Origin: an uncultured Flavobacteriales bacterium
Lineage (GTDB): Bacteria > Bacteroidota > Bacteroidia > Flavobacteriales_E > Vicingaceae
NCBI GenBank assembly: GCA_905479915.1
Contig: CAJQOH010000035.1
Coordinates: 24,741 to 88,740 of the forward strand
Reading direction: 5' to 3'
Length of the DNA stretch: 64,000 nucleotides
Every line of letters starts with the position of its first letter. Within the stretch, counting starts at the first letter, position 1. The notes under the pieces are model-generated. The model saw only the letters and a list, made by a program, of their open reading frames with translations. It had not been told where the DNA came from and searched no databases. Positions 26,114 to 33,911 of the stretch are shown piece by piece. The position numbers and the translations under genes are program-made.

Positions 26114-26749
26114 TTAGTTACTGCTTTTAAATGCTGAACCAATTAATATTCCCGTAACCAAAATGACACCTGCTATAGCAAGTTCGCTTTTAGCAATGTG
26201 TTTACAGAATGAATTTTCTTCGGGCTTTTCTTCTTCTTTTTCAGCAATATTCATTCGTTGCCGGAGTTCATTCCATACAAGCTGAACTTCATCAGCTAGT
26301 TTACTGTCCTGTGGGTTTTGATTGGCTTTCTTGAATATATCCTGATAATATTTTTCTAATTCAGTAGTATTCATTTCTATGAGTTGGTCTAAGAATTGAC
26401 CAATATCAGTAGTTCCAGTAAAATTAACATGTCCACATCCTCCACAATAATTGTCTTCAGGGAGATAGCTATGATTGCCACATCCTCCACAAAAATTATC
26501 TTCACTAGGTTGTGCTAATTTTAAAATAGCTCTTTTATCGGGGTGTATTAGAATCAGGTCTTTAATAACTTTTCTGCCCTTTTTCTTAACCAACAGTTTT
26601 ACCGTATCAACTAATCCATGAATATCTTTAGGTACTTCATAACCATAGTCATCAACCAACTTTCTAGCTTCCTTTTGATTGCCATACACGATATAAGCTA
26701 TCTTGTTTTGAGCAAATCGGGAACGTTTAATATGTTTATTTTTTCGCAT
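26114..26749 (-). CDS. C-terminally anchored protein with two CGGCG zinc-knuckle motifs (paralog family member 3)
   Basis: 211 residues. The N-terminal domain (about 15-75) has the weaker form of the shared pattern (KEARKLVDDYGYEVPKD, then KVIKDLILIHPDK). Two copies of EDN(F/Y)CGGCG at about 82-106 form a four-pair zinc-ribbon-like unit. A polar helical part and a C-terminal membrane helix (about 187-206) follow. A terminator-like hairpin separates it from the candidate capsid gene upstream. Confidence 0.6.
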   Translation of the reverse strand: MRKNKHIKRSRFAQNKIAYIVYGNQKEARKLVDDYGYEVPKDIHGLVDTVKLLVKKKGRKVIKDLILIHPDKRAILKLAQPSEDNFCGGCGNHSYLPEDNYCGGCGHVNFTGTTDIGQFLDQLIEMNTTELEKYYQDIFKKANQNPQDSKLADEVQLVWNELRQRMNIAEKEEEKPEENSFCKHIAKSELAIAGVILVTGILIGSAFKSSN

Positions 26750-26771
26750 TAGATTTTACAGTTTTTTATCG

Positions 26772-26786
26772 GTGGGGATTCCCCAC
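26772..26786. repeat. Short perfect inverted repeat upstream of 26114-26749 gene
   Basis: GTGGGGA and TCCCCAC arms around one base. On the minus strand it lies about 23 bases before the ATG of the zinc-knuckle protein. It could be an RNA hairpin that affects translation of that gene. Confidence 0.45.
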
Positions 26787-26805
26787 TACTTGTTGTTAAC
26801 CCAAA

Positions 26806-26844
26806 ACAGCCAAAGAGAGAGTGGATTACCCTTACTTTGGCTGT
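26806..26844 (-). terminator. Terminator-like hairpin after the candidate capsid gene
   Basis: Perfect 10-base arms (ACAGCCAAAG and CTTTGGCTGT) around a 19-base loop, followed on the minus strand by TTTTGGG. It is 52 bases after the stop of the 288-residue protein and before the next gene. The T-run is short, so it may act as a partial terminator that lets the first gene be made in excess, as expected for a major virion protein. Confidence 0.55.
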
Positions 26845-26896
26845 CTTTATCTTTCTCAAACAAAGCCTTTTGCTAAGGAAACTGCTTTGTGATTTT

Positions 26897-27763
26897 CTAT
26901 CTTCTTCTAACCAATCTTCGAGGTCTTCCTACAGAGTATCTTCTAGGCATTGGTCTTGGTCTTCTTCTCCTTACTACTCTTCTTTTTCTTGGTTTAATTC
27001 CAAAAGCCATAGATTTTCTTTTTCTCAACAAATCAATCTGTGGTAATCCAGTAGTTCTAGGAACAGTAGATAATTCAGCGACATTGTTCCCTTTTAACAG
27101 GTTACCCATGTTCGCTCTAGCTTTTACTGTGAAGGTAAATACCAAGGTTACTCCATCTTTCACAGTTACCCTTAACGAATCTTGACCAGTAACATTCATT
27201 TCGAAGTTATCATCGTCAATTAAAGTTTGGGTAAAGTTTTGTGGGGATGTTGCATTTCTTGGTTGATACACTCTTTCAGTATTACTACCTGCTGCTGTTC
27301 TTTTTACTACTTTCAACACATGGTCAAATTGTAAAGGATCAGAAACAGATAATTTCATACCCCCAATCTTAAATGGGTTGGCTTTGGATTCTTCACGAAC
27401 CTCTTTATGTGAACTTTCCTCTACAATAACGGTTACTCCTGCAGGCTGAGCTGCTTCTTCATTTGCCCCAAATAAAACTGCTTGGGCATCTGCTCCTGAA
27501 GTATTTTTTACAACAACAGTAAGTGTTCTGTCATTCGGGTCTATTCGACCAATTGACGAGGATTTGTAATTGTCATATACCGCATCCATTCCAGGAGCTG
27601 CTTCTACATATTCCATTTCCTCTTCATACTCTTCATCGTAACTATCTTCATTGCCATCAAGTCCTGTGTCGAAGTCATCTTCATCATAATCTCCATTGAA
27701 ATCATCATACCTGTCTTCGGCATCGTCCTCATAGTCTAATATTTCGTCATCAAAATCTCTCAT
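26897..27763 (-). CDS. Candidate major virion protein: acidic N-terminus, beta-rich core, arginine-rich C-terminus
   Basis: 288 residues. Residues 1-65 are strongly acidic; 75-235 alternate beta strands (LTVVVKNTSG, AVLFGANEE, VTVIVEE, SLRVTVKDGVTLVFTFTVKA) in a jelly-roll-like pattern; 247-288 contain 22 Arg/Lys in 42 residues. No membrane anchor. It is the first sizeable gene of the virion-type operon and is followed by a terminator-like hairpin, consistent with high expression. An Arg-rich tail could bind packaged DNA. No homologue is recognised; capsid, core or DNA-condensing protein are all possible. Confidence 0.5.
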   Translation of the reverse strand: MRDFDDEILDYEDDAEDRYDDFNGDYDEDDFDTGLDGNEDSYDEEYEEEMEYVEAAPGMDAVYDNYKSSSIGRIDPNDRTLTVVVKNTSGADAQAVLFGANEEAAQPAGVTVIVEESSHKEVREESKANPFKIGGMKLSVSDPLQFDHVLKVVKRTAAGSNTERVYQPRNATSPQNFTQTLIDDDNFEMNVTGQDSLRVTVKDGVTLVFTFTVKARANMGNLLKGNNVAELSTVPRTTGLPQIDLLRKRKSMAFGIKPRKRRVVRRRRPRPMPRRYSVGRPRRLVRRR

Positions 27764-27798
27764 GATTCTAAATTTTAAGTGTTAGTAAATAATTTTCT

Positions 27799-27814
27799 CA
27801 GGCTTATTTGCCTG
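27799..27814. repeat. Variant intergenic hairpin (CAGGC arms)
   Basis: On the minus strand CAGGC-AAATAA-GCCTG followed by AGAAAATTATT. Arms and A/T tail resemble the CAGGCAATGCCTGA repeat, with a longer loop. It lies between the 52-residue protein and the candidate capsid gene, about 25 bases before the latter's start. Confidence 0.55.
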
Positions 27815-27842
27815 TAATGGGTTCTTCAAATTCTGTAGAACC

Positions 27843-28001
27843 TTATTTTTTGGACGTAGTTTTAGTGTCCTTTTTTTGAGCCAACTTTTTTGCTTTGGCT
27901 TTATCCAATTGTGGCTTTACTACAAATACTCCTAATGCTGTTCCTGCTGCTAATAATCCTAGTCCTACAGGTAGGCATATTTTCCAATCAATGTCTTTCA
28001 T
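27843..28001 (-). CDS. Small single-pass membrane protein (52 residues), first gene of the operon
   Basis: ATG at 27999-28001 (complement), stop at 27843-27845. The product starts MKDIDWKICLPVGLGLLAAG, giving one membrane helix (about 8-28), then a basic Lys-rich tail. It is the promoter-proximal gene of the virion-type operon, too short to be listed by a 60-codon cutoff. Size and composition match small virion-membrane proteins; no homologue recognised. Confidence 0.6.
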   Translation of the reverse strand: MKDIDWKICLPVGLGLLAAGTALGVFVVKPQLDKAKAKKLAQKKDTKTTSKK

Positions 28002-28208
28002 CTGTTTAAAGATTTGTGATGATGCCTATTTGAAATAATATTTTCAGTCAGACACCGTCTGTGTTAATTGTAATTGGTCAGCCTGAACTGACATTTTTTG
28101 ATGTTGTTTTATCGAATTTTTAAATGCTTTAAAACAAGCTTTTTAAGGTGGTCTTTAAACCAAATACTAGGCTAAATTCTATACTATTTGGACTACTTCC
28201 AAGGTTCT

Positions 28209-28226
28209 TTTTTGTACCTCGGTACA
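28209..28226. promoter_or_regulatory. Operator-like motif A, copy 1
   Basis: TTTTTGTACCTCGGTACA, a near-palindrome (TGTACC-TC-GGTACA). The identical 18 bases occur at 59929-59946 before the other large minus-strand operon of the element. Confidence 0.7.
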
Positions 28227-28265
28227 AGAAATAGGGAGGGTGTTATCGTAAAAATGAATGAAAAA

Positions 28266-28282
28266 TCGGTACAAAAGTTTTT
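28266..28282. promoter_or_regulatory. Operator-like motif B, copy 1
   Basis: TCGGTACAAAAGTTTTT; matches 16 of 17 bases at 60040-60056. It shares the GGTACA half-site with motif A. Confidence 0.65.
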
Positions 28283-28424
28283 AGTTTCTAAACTAAGATT
28301 AGAGTACAAGAACAATGTTTGTTGTGTTAGAACATTAAATGAAGCTAAGAATAAGATATATATCATAGTAGTTTGCACCCTCTTGATGGGTGGGTATTTT
28401 ACTATAAAACATAACAAATAATAG

Positions 28425-28452
28425 TTGTTTTAAATAATTAACTGTAATTTTG
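28425..28452 (+). promoter_or_regulatory. Bacteroidota-type promoter for abiEi/abiEii with GGTACA half-site
   Basis: TTG at 28425-28427 and TAATTTTG at 28445-28452 match the TTG-N17-TANNTTTG promoter consensus of flavobacteria. A GGTACA half-site (28452-28457) overlaps the expected start point, so the regulator of motifs A and B, or AbiEi itself, might also act here. Confidence 0.55.
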
Positions 28453-28500
28453 GTACACTTTAAAGTAAGCAAACACCTAAAATAAGGGGAGTATATTACT

Positions 28501-29319
28501 ATGAAATATAAAGTTACAACACCGTTAATATCAAAATTCATTCAACACCTTCATGAAGAAGGAAAACAGTTTTTCACGTTTGAAGATGCAAAAATATTTT
28601 TAAACTACTCATCAAAAGCAACCACAAAGTTTTTGAAAGATATTAAAGAACGAGAATTAGTTTTATGGATTAAATCCGGCTTATATAGCCTAGTACCATT
28701 TGAAGAATCAGCAAAAGATTTTCTTCCAAATTGGCATTTAATAGCTTCAAAAGTAGTTGGGAAAACAAATTATTATATAGGTTATTATAGTGCTTTAGAG
28801 ATACATAGTTTAATTACTCAACCCGCTTTAGTTGAACGAGTTGTTGTTGAAAAGCAAATTAGACCGAGTAAACAAACATTTTTAGACATACGTTTTCAAT
28901 TTATACAGCATAACCCAAAGCATTTTTTCGGAATGAAAAAGACATGGATTGATAAGCATAATAGAATACTGTGTAGTGATTTAGAAAAAACAATTATTGA
29001 CTGTTTGTTTAAACCTGCTTATGCTGGAGGGATTGTCGAGATAGGAAAGGCTTTGCATAAGGCTCAGGATAAATTGAAATATGATAAATTATTAGATTAT
29101 TTGATAAAATTCGATAGTCAGGCAGTAATTAAACGGTTAGGGTTTCTTCTTGAATTGTATAAGATAGAACATCCAATAGTTGAAGAATTACAAAATATAA
29201 AAAGCAATTCTGTTGTGCTACTTGACCCATCTTTGCCTAAAGAAGGAAAAATAATAAGTCGATGGAAAATTCAAATTAATGCCGATACTGAAACAATTAA
29301 AAACGCACCACATAGCTAA
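28501..29319 (+). CDS. abiEi: AbiEi-type antitoxin/transcriptional regulator
   Basis: 272 residues with an N-terminal winged-helix region (about 10-65, FTFEDAKIFLNYSSKATTKFL pattern) and a C-terminal domain typical of AbiEi (YYIGYYSALEIH, then CSDLEKTIIDCLFKP at about 160). AbiEi represses its operon and neutralises AbiEii in the type IV toxin-antitoxin system linked to phage abortive infection. Its stop overlaps the toxin start by one base (TAATG). It opens the defence island on the plus strand with its own promoter. Confidence 0.85.
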   Translation: MKYKVTTPLISKFIQHLHEEGKQFFTFEDAKIFLNYSSKATTKFLKDIKERELVLWIKSGLYSLVPFEESAKDFLPNWHLIASKVVGKTNYYIGYYSALEIHSLITQPALVERVVVEKQIRPSKQTFLDIRFQFIQHNPKHFFGMKKTWIDKHNRILCSDLEKTIIDCLFKPAYAGGIVEIGKALHKAQDKLKYDKLLDYLIKFDSQAVIKRLGFLLELYKIEHPIVEELQNIKSNSVVLLDPSLPKEGKIISRWKIQINADTETIKNAPHS

Positions 29320-30143
29320 TGATACAAAAAGGAGAAATAAATAAAAAAGCACGAGAAAATAGGGTGTCTGATAAGCAGATTGAGAAAGATTATGTATTAA
29401 CATGGGTTTTATATGGCATTTCTGAAAATGAAGTACTAAAAAATGTACTGGCTTTTAAAGGAGGAACTGTATTAAAGAAAGCGTATTTTCATGACTACCG
29501 GTTTTCCGAAGATTTGGATTTTACATTATTGGATGAAAGCCTTACAAACGATCAAGTTTTAGATGAATTTAGAAAATTGCTAGAATTTGTTGAGGAAGAA
29601 ACAGCTATGGTTTTCAGATTAAATGAAGATAAAGAAAAGGAACATAAGGAGAGCGGAAGCTTAAAGTTTTGGATTGAATATGTTGCACCGTTAGATGGAG
29701 GAATGGGAAGTAGAGATTTAAAAATGGATGTTACCAGGGGAGAGAAATTAGAATTTGATCTTGGGTTTAGACCTATTGATAATAGTTATAGTGATATATC
29801 GGATGTTGATTTTACGATGAATTGTTATTCATTATCAGAAGTGATTATTGAAAAAATGACAGCAGTTATGGGTAGAACAATTCCAAGGGATTTGTATGAC
29901 TTATGGTATTTATTTGGGAATGAACAAATGGATATTGAAGATCATTATTTTGAGTTTGAAAGGAAGGCTGAACATAAAGGGCATAATCCAAAAGAGTTTA
30001 GAGAAAAATTAGCTGCAAAAGAAGGGAAGTATCAAAGGGATTGGGAAACAAGTTTAGGTGATCAAATTTATGACTTGCCAAAATTTAAGGATGTTATGCG
30101 AGAACTTAATAAGCATTTCAGGCTTTTAGGGAAGTACGAATAA
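29319..30143 (+). CDS. abiEii: AbiEii nucleotidyltransferase toxin
   Basis: 274 residues. The nucleotidyltransferase signature GGT...(S)EDLDF is present (FKGGTVLKKAYFHDYRFSEDLDF region, about 47-68), followed by the conserved later segments SEVIIEKMTAVMGRTIPRDLYD (about 185) and YDL(W/Y). AbiEii enzymes add nucleotides to RNA acceptors, blocking growth during infection. Coupled translationally to the antitoxin. The DUF2779 gene follows 14 bases later and may share the transcript. Confidence 0.88.
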   Translation: MIQKGEINKKARENRVSDKQIEKDYVLTWVLYGISENEVLKNVLAFKGGTVLKKAYFHDYRFSEDLDFTLLDESLTNDQVLDEFRKLLEFVEEETAMVFRLNEDKEKEHKESGSLKFWIEYVAPLDGGMGSRDLKMDVTRGEKLEFDLGFRPIDNSYSDISDVDFTMNCYSLSEVIIEKMTAVMGRTIPRDLYDLWYLFGNEQMDIEDHYFEFERKAEHKGHNPKEFREKLAAKEGKYQRDWETSLGDQIYDLPKFKDVMRELNKHFRLLGKYE

Positions 30144-30157
30144 AAAAAAATGGTAAT

Positions 30158-31969
30158 ATGTCAGGAATTAATTACAAAAAAATACTCTCTAAATCTGATT
30201 TTAAAGTCGCTCAAAGTTGTGCGACCAAACTGTATTACCTAAAAAATAATTATCCCTCTGCTAATGATGGAAACGAATACATGGAGTATTTAGCCGAGGG
30301 AGGGTATGCCGTTGGAGAAATGGCAACGTTGTTTTATCCCGATGGTCAACGAATAGACAATAATAAAGGTATTGAATCAGCTATTGCAGAAACGAAAGGA
30401 TTACTGCAGCAAGAAAATATTACCCTTTTTGAAGCTGCCGTTTTATCCAACCATAAAGTAGCTGCTATTGACATTCTTGAAAAGAAAGGTGGTGTATTTA
30501 ATCTGATTGAGGTTAAATCGAAAGGCTATGATAGTGAAAAAGCTTCTTTAAAAGGGTGGGAGGATCATTTGGAAGATATTGCTTTTCAAAAGTTTGTATT
30601 ATCCGAAGCATATCCACAAGCAAAAGTTAATACCTTTTTGTTTGTTCCGGATAAAGCTGCAAGAACAACGATTGAAGGGTTAAATGCCTTGTTTGAACTT
30701 AAAGAATTTGAATTACATAACGGGTTTAAACTGCTCAACATTGAATTTACTGGAGATCCTGAAACAATTCGAAAAGATGAATTAATGACTTTGGTTGATG
30801 TTTCGGAATACATTAATGGTATCGAGCGAAAAATACAACACAATGCAAAGCTCTTTATCGAAAGTTTACTCGATGAAAGAAAGATGGTTGTTCCAATAGA
30901 TAAGAATTGCTTTAAATGTGAATATAGCATAGAGCGTGATTCGGATTGCTCAGGCTATCAGGAGTGTTGGTCAAAGATAAAGGAGGTAGAACCTCATATC
31001 AGAGATTTATATCACGTAGGCACAATAGGGGGAAACAAAGAACCAGTTATTAATTCGCTTATTGCCGATAAAAAAGTTTCTCTGTTCGATATGCCTTTGG
31101 ATGCGTTAAAAGGTAAAAGAGGAGATAGGCAATTGATACAAATTGAGAATACCAAAACGGGTACAGAGTGGGCTGCATCAGAATTAAGAGCTGAAATTGA
31201 TTCCTGGGAATATCCTTTACATTTTATTGACTTTGAAACCTGTACCACCGCATTGCCTTTTCATCGCGATATGCGACCTTATGAAATGAGTGCTTTTCAA
31301 TGGAGCTGTCACACTATAAAACATCCAGGAGCAGAACCTGAGCATACCGAGTGGTTAAATTTAGAACCCGCTTTTCCTAGTTTTGCTTTTGCTGAAAGTT
31401 TGATGGAACAAATTGGTTATTCAGGAACGGTATTAATGTGGAGTCCACATGAAAATACTACTTTACGGAACATCTATTATCAAATGGAAGAATACAACCA
31501 TTCCAATCCTGCTTTGGTAAAATGGTTAGAATACATTGTGAAATTTGATTCTAAAGGAACAGGCACTTTGGTGGATATGAATAAAATGGCTCTCGATTAT
31601 TATTTCCATCCGGTGATGAAAGGAAGAACATCCATTAAGGTTACTTTACCTGCCGTTTTAGCTGCTAATAAATCTAATCGTACTATCAACTGGTTAGAGA
31701 ATTTTGAAAAGGAATTGAACATCCTATCAAAAGGTGAGCATGGAGTGATAGAGAACCCTTACAAGAATTTACCTCCCGTTGAACTATTAGAATCTGCCGA
31801 ATCTGTAAATGAAGGTACTGGAGCAATGCGAGCTTATGAAGATATGCTCTTTGGATTGAATAAAAACAATAAAGAAATTAAACAAGCATATGCTCAGGCA
31901 TTACTTCGTTATTGTAAACTCGATACCCTAGCAATGGTAATTATTTGGGAACATTGGAAAGGGTTATGA
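30158..31969 (+). CDS. DUF2779 protein: Cas4-like PD-(D/E)XK nuclease fused to DEDDh-like exonuclease
   Basis: 603 residues. The N-terminal part has a Cas4/RecB-like layout: Cys near residue 21 (QSCATKLYY), Asp about 105 and Glu-x-Lys about 116-118 (FNLIEVKS), then three further cysteines at about 248-270 (CFKCEY...C...C) that could hold a 4Fe-4S cluster. The C-terminal half carries FIDFET at about 354, the first motif of DEDD exonucleases, and matches DUF2779. The combination predicts a DNA-end-processing nuclease. It is co-oriented with abiE and convergent with the DUF262 gene. Its defence role is inferred from location. Confidence 0.75.
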   Translation: MSGINYKKILSKSDFKVAQSCATKLYYLKNNYPSANDGNEYMEYLAEGGYAVGEMATLFYPDGQRIDNNKGIESAIAETKGLLQQENITLFEAAVLSNHKVAAIDILEKKGGVFNLIEVKSKGYDSEKASLKGWEDHLEDIAFQKFVLSEAYPQAKVNTFLFVPDKAARTTIEGLNALFELKEFELHNGFKLLNIEFTGDPETIRKDELMTLVDVSEYINGIERKIQHNAKLFIESLLDERKMVVPIDKNCFKCEYSIERDSDCSGYQECWSKIKEVEPHIRDLYHVGTIGGNKEPVINSLIADKKVSLFDMPLDALKGKRGDRQLIQIENTKTGTEWAASELRAEIDSWEYPLHFIDFETCTTALPFHRDMRPYEMSAFQWSCHTIKHPGAEPEHTEWLNLEPAFPSFAFAESLMEQIGYSGTVLMWSPHENTTLRNIYYQMEEYNHSNPALVKWLEYIVKFDSKGTGTLVDMNKMALDYYFHPVMKGRTSIKVTLPAVLAANKSNRTINWLENFEKELNILSKGEHGVIENPYKNLPPVELLESAESVNEGTGAMRAYEDMLFGLNKNNKEIKQAYAQALLRYCKLDTLAMVIIWEHWKGL

Positions 31970-31982
31970 TATTTTTTCTAAA

Positions 31983-33899
31983 CTATTCAATTTCATTATC
32001 AAATTTCAATAATTCAATCGCTTTATTTATTAAAACTTCTCCTCTTGATGAGATGTGTTCTTTATCCCACTTAGGAGCATTGGATAAACTGTACTGCTTC
32101 CTATCAACTTCATATTCAATGTTGTTCAAGTACAATCCGTTTTGATAACCTACATTGATTTTCTGCCCGTGAACATTTACTGACTTCTTCTCTTGTTTAA
32201 TATCAAATGATGAATTGGATAAACGGCTGTTATACCCTGAAAGCGATAAATTACCAATGGTATCGACCCATTCGTACCATATTTCTTCAGCATCTTCTTT
32301 ATTTCCATCTGCAATCATATTTACCCAGGCCGGTTTAATATCTTCATCTTGAGGCAATACATGTTCAATTGTCCAAACATAAACTCCTTTAGCATTTCTT
32401 TCCCATAAATCGGGCTTATATTCTCTTGTGTGTTGAATTTCTTCAATTTTGATAAGTACAAACCTTGCACTATCTCTGCTGTTATCATAAATGTCACCTA
32501 ATAAAGCTTCTTTTAAACTTTCTAATGTTGCCGGTTCTCCACGTCCTTTGAATAAATTGGTCTTTACCCATTCATAATCTATGGGTTCTTCCAAATCCAT
32601 TTTTTCGAATATCTTCTTACAAAGGTCTATTTGTATGGTGTCTAAATCTCTTGTCGGAGGTTGATCGGTTAAGTTTCTTCTTACAAAATATCTAACGTAT
32701 AAGTCAATTACCTTTTCAAAATCATCATCGTTCAACAACTTTGTTTCCCACAACAACATTAAACTAGCATAAGCAGGAGCAGCTCCCACTTGACCTAAAT
32801 CTTTTAGTTTTATTTTTAATTCTTCTGAAACCTCCTTTAAATTTTCGGGGTTCAATAACTCCCAGTAAATCTTTGCTCTTTTTATCAAATTCTCTAATAA
32901 TAAATTAGCATCTACCGAAATAGCATTTTTAAATGCCAGTGTTAAATTACTTTGTGTTGCTTTTGATAGCCCTTGTGTTTGTAATACAGACTTTTTCTTC
33001 TCTTCCTTATCAAGAATTTGCTCAAATTGATAAACATTATAATACTGCCTAAAAAAACGTATTTGAATATCTTCAGGTAAGTAGGCTATTAATTTCTTCC
33101 ATTGTCTAAAGGCATAATCATCGTTAAGTTTACCTTGTTGTGGTGTTGCTAATTGAGAAAGAATCTGATTTTTAATAATATCAACTGGAGTAAGCGGTAC
33201 ACCTCTATTGTTAAGTGTTTCAAACATACGATACGCCATTGATGGATCGTCTGCAGTTATTAGTATAAAGTGTAGATTTTGAATTCTATTTAAAATAGTT
33301 TCTAATTTTTTTCTGTCGTCAGGAAGGTTTTTATGAAAAAATCTGTAGGCTTTTACAAATCTTCTATTCCCCCAATTACTTGGATAAGTAGGTTGGTCTT
33401 TTAACAAACCAATTTCGTACAATAGATAAATATAATCTTCGAGGTTATGGTTCTGTGATGTTGGCTTTACTCTTAAAAACTTGGCTTTTCCTTCATCCCA
33501 TAAGTTACTATTCTCTCCCGATTGTGGATTATCTTTTATACGTATTAGGTATTTTTTTAATGAATTTCTATTGAGAATCAGATTATCATCTTCATCACTA
33601 TCAGGTTTAAAACTCTTATACTTCTCATAGATTGCCATTAACAACAATGATAGTGTAGTTAATCTTTGCTGTCCATCTACCAAATCATATACTTGATCAA
33701 ACCCGTGTGCAGTATCTTGTTTTAGACTAATTAATGAACCCATAAAATGACCAACAGGATTTTCCTGAATATCCTCCAATAGGGCTTCCCAGTTTACTTT
33801 CCGCCAAGCGTATTCTCTTTGATAGTTTGGTATGTGATAATGATATACCTGACTTGTGGTATCTAATATACTGTGTAATGTTAAATCTGAGATATTCAT
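31983..33899 (-). CDS. GmrSD-like DUF262/DUF1524 protein
   Basis: 638 residues. The DUF262 domain (about 10-260) shows YQREYAW at about 24 and the DGQQR nucleotide-binding motif at about 74. The C-terminal DUF1524 HNH-type nuclease shows IEHVLPQ at about 511 and an NLSLSGYNSRLSN end, the His-x-x-Pro and Asn pattern. GmrSD-type enzymes cut DNA containing modified cytosines; related DUF262 proteins act in other defence systems. It lies 12 bases after the GHKL/nuclease gene, so the two are probably one operon and may be one system. Confidence 0.85.
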   Translation of the reverse strand: MNISDLTLHSILDTTSQVYHYHIPNYQREYAWRKVNWEALLEDIQENPVGHFMGSLISLKQDTAHGFDQVYDLVDGQQRLTTLSLLLMAIYEKYKSFKPDSDEDDNLILNRNSLKKYLIRIKDNPQSGENSNLWDEGKAKFLRVKPTSQNHNLEDYIYLLYEIGLLKDQPTYPSNWGNRRFVKAYRFFHKNLPDDRKKLETILNRIQNLHFILITADDPSMAYRMFETLNNRGVPLTPVDIIKNQILSQLATPQQGKLNDDYAFRQWKKLIAYLPEDIQIRFFRQYYNVYQFEQILDKEEKKKSVLQTQGLSKATQSNLTLAFKNAISVDANLLLENLIKRAKIYWELLNPENLKEVSEELKIKLKDLGQVGAAPAYASLMLLWETKLLNDDDFEKVIDLYVRYFVRRNLTDQPPTRDLDTIQIDLCKKIFEKMDLEEPIDYEWVKTNLFKGRGEPATLESLKEALLGDIYDNSRDSARFVLIKIEEIQHTREYKPDLWERNAKGVYVWTIEHVLPQDEDIKPAWVNMIADGNKEDAEEIWYEWVDTIGNLSLSGYNSRLSNSSFDIKQEKKSVNVHGQKINVGYQNGLYLNNIEYEVDRKQYSLSNAPKWDKEHISSRGEVLINKAIELLKFDNEIE

Positions 33900-33911
33900 A
33901 GGGAGTGGATA

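Larger units (their letters stand above)
28002..28424. other. Control region between the virion-type operon and the defence island
   Basis: No convincing gene. It should contain the minus-strand promoter for the virion-type operon. Two operator-like motifs (28209-28226 and 28266-28282) match motifs in front of the methyltransferase/helicase operon. A plus-strand open frame at 28188-28421 overlaps both motifs and is not accepted as a gene. Confidence 0.5.

Noticed and set aside
28188..28421. Plus-strand open frame of 77 codons with a hydrophobic C-terminus
   Set aside because: It overlaps both operator-like motifs in the control region, has no plausible start signal and no recognisable protein pattern.
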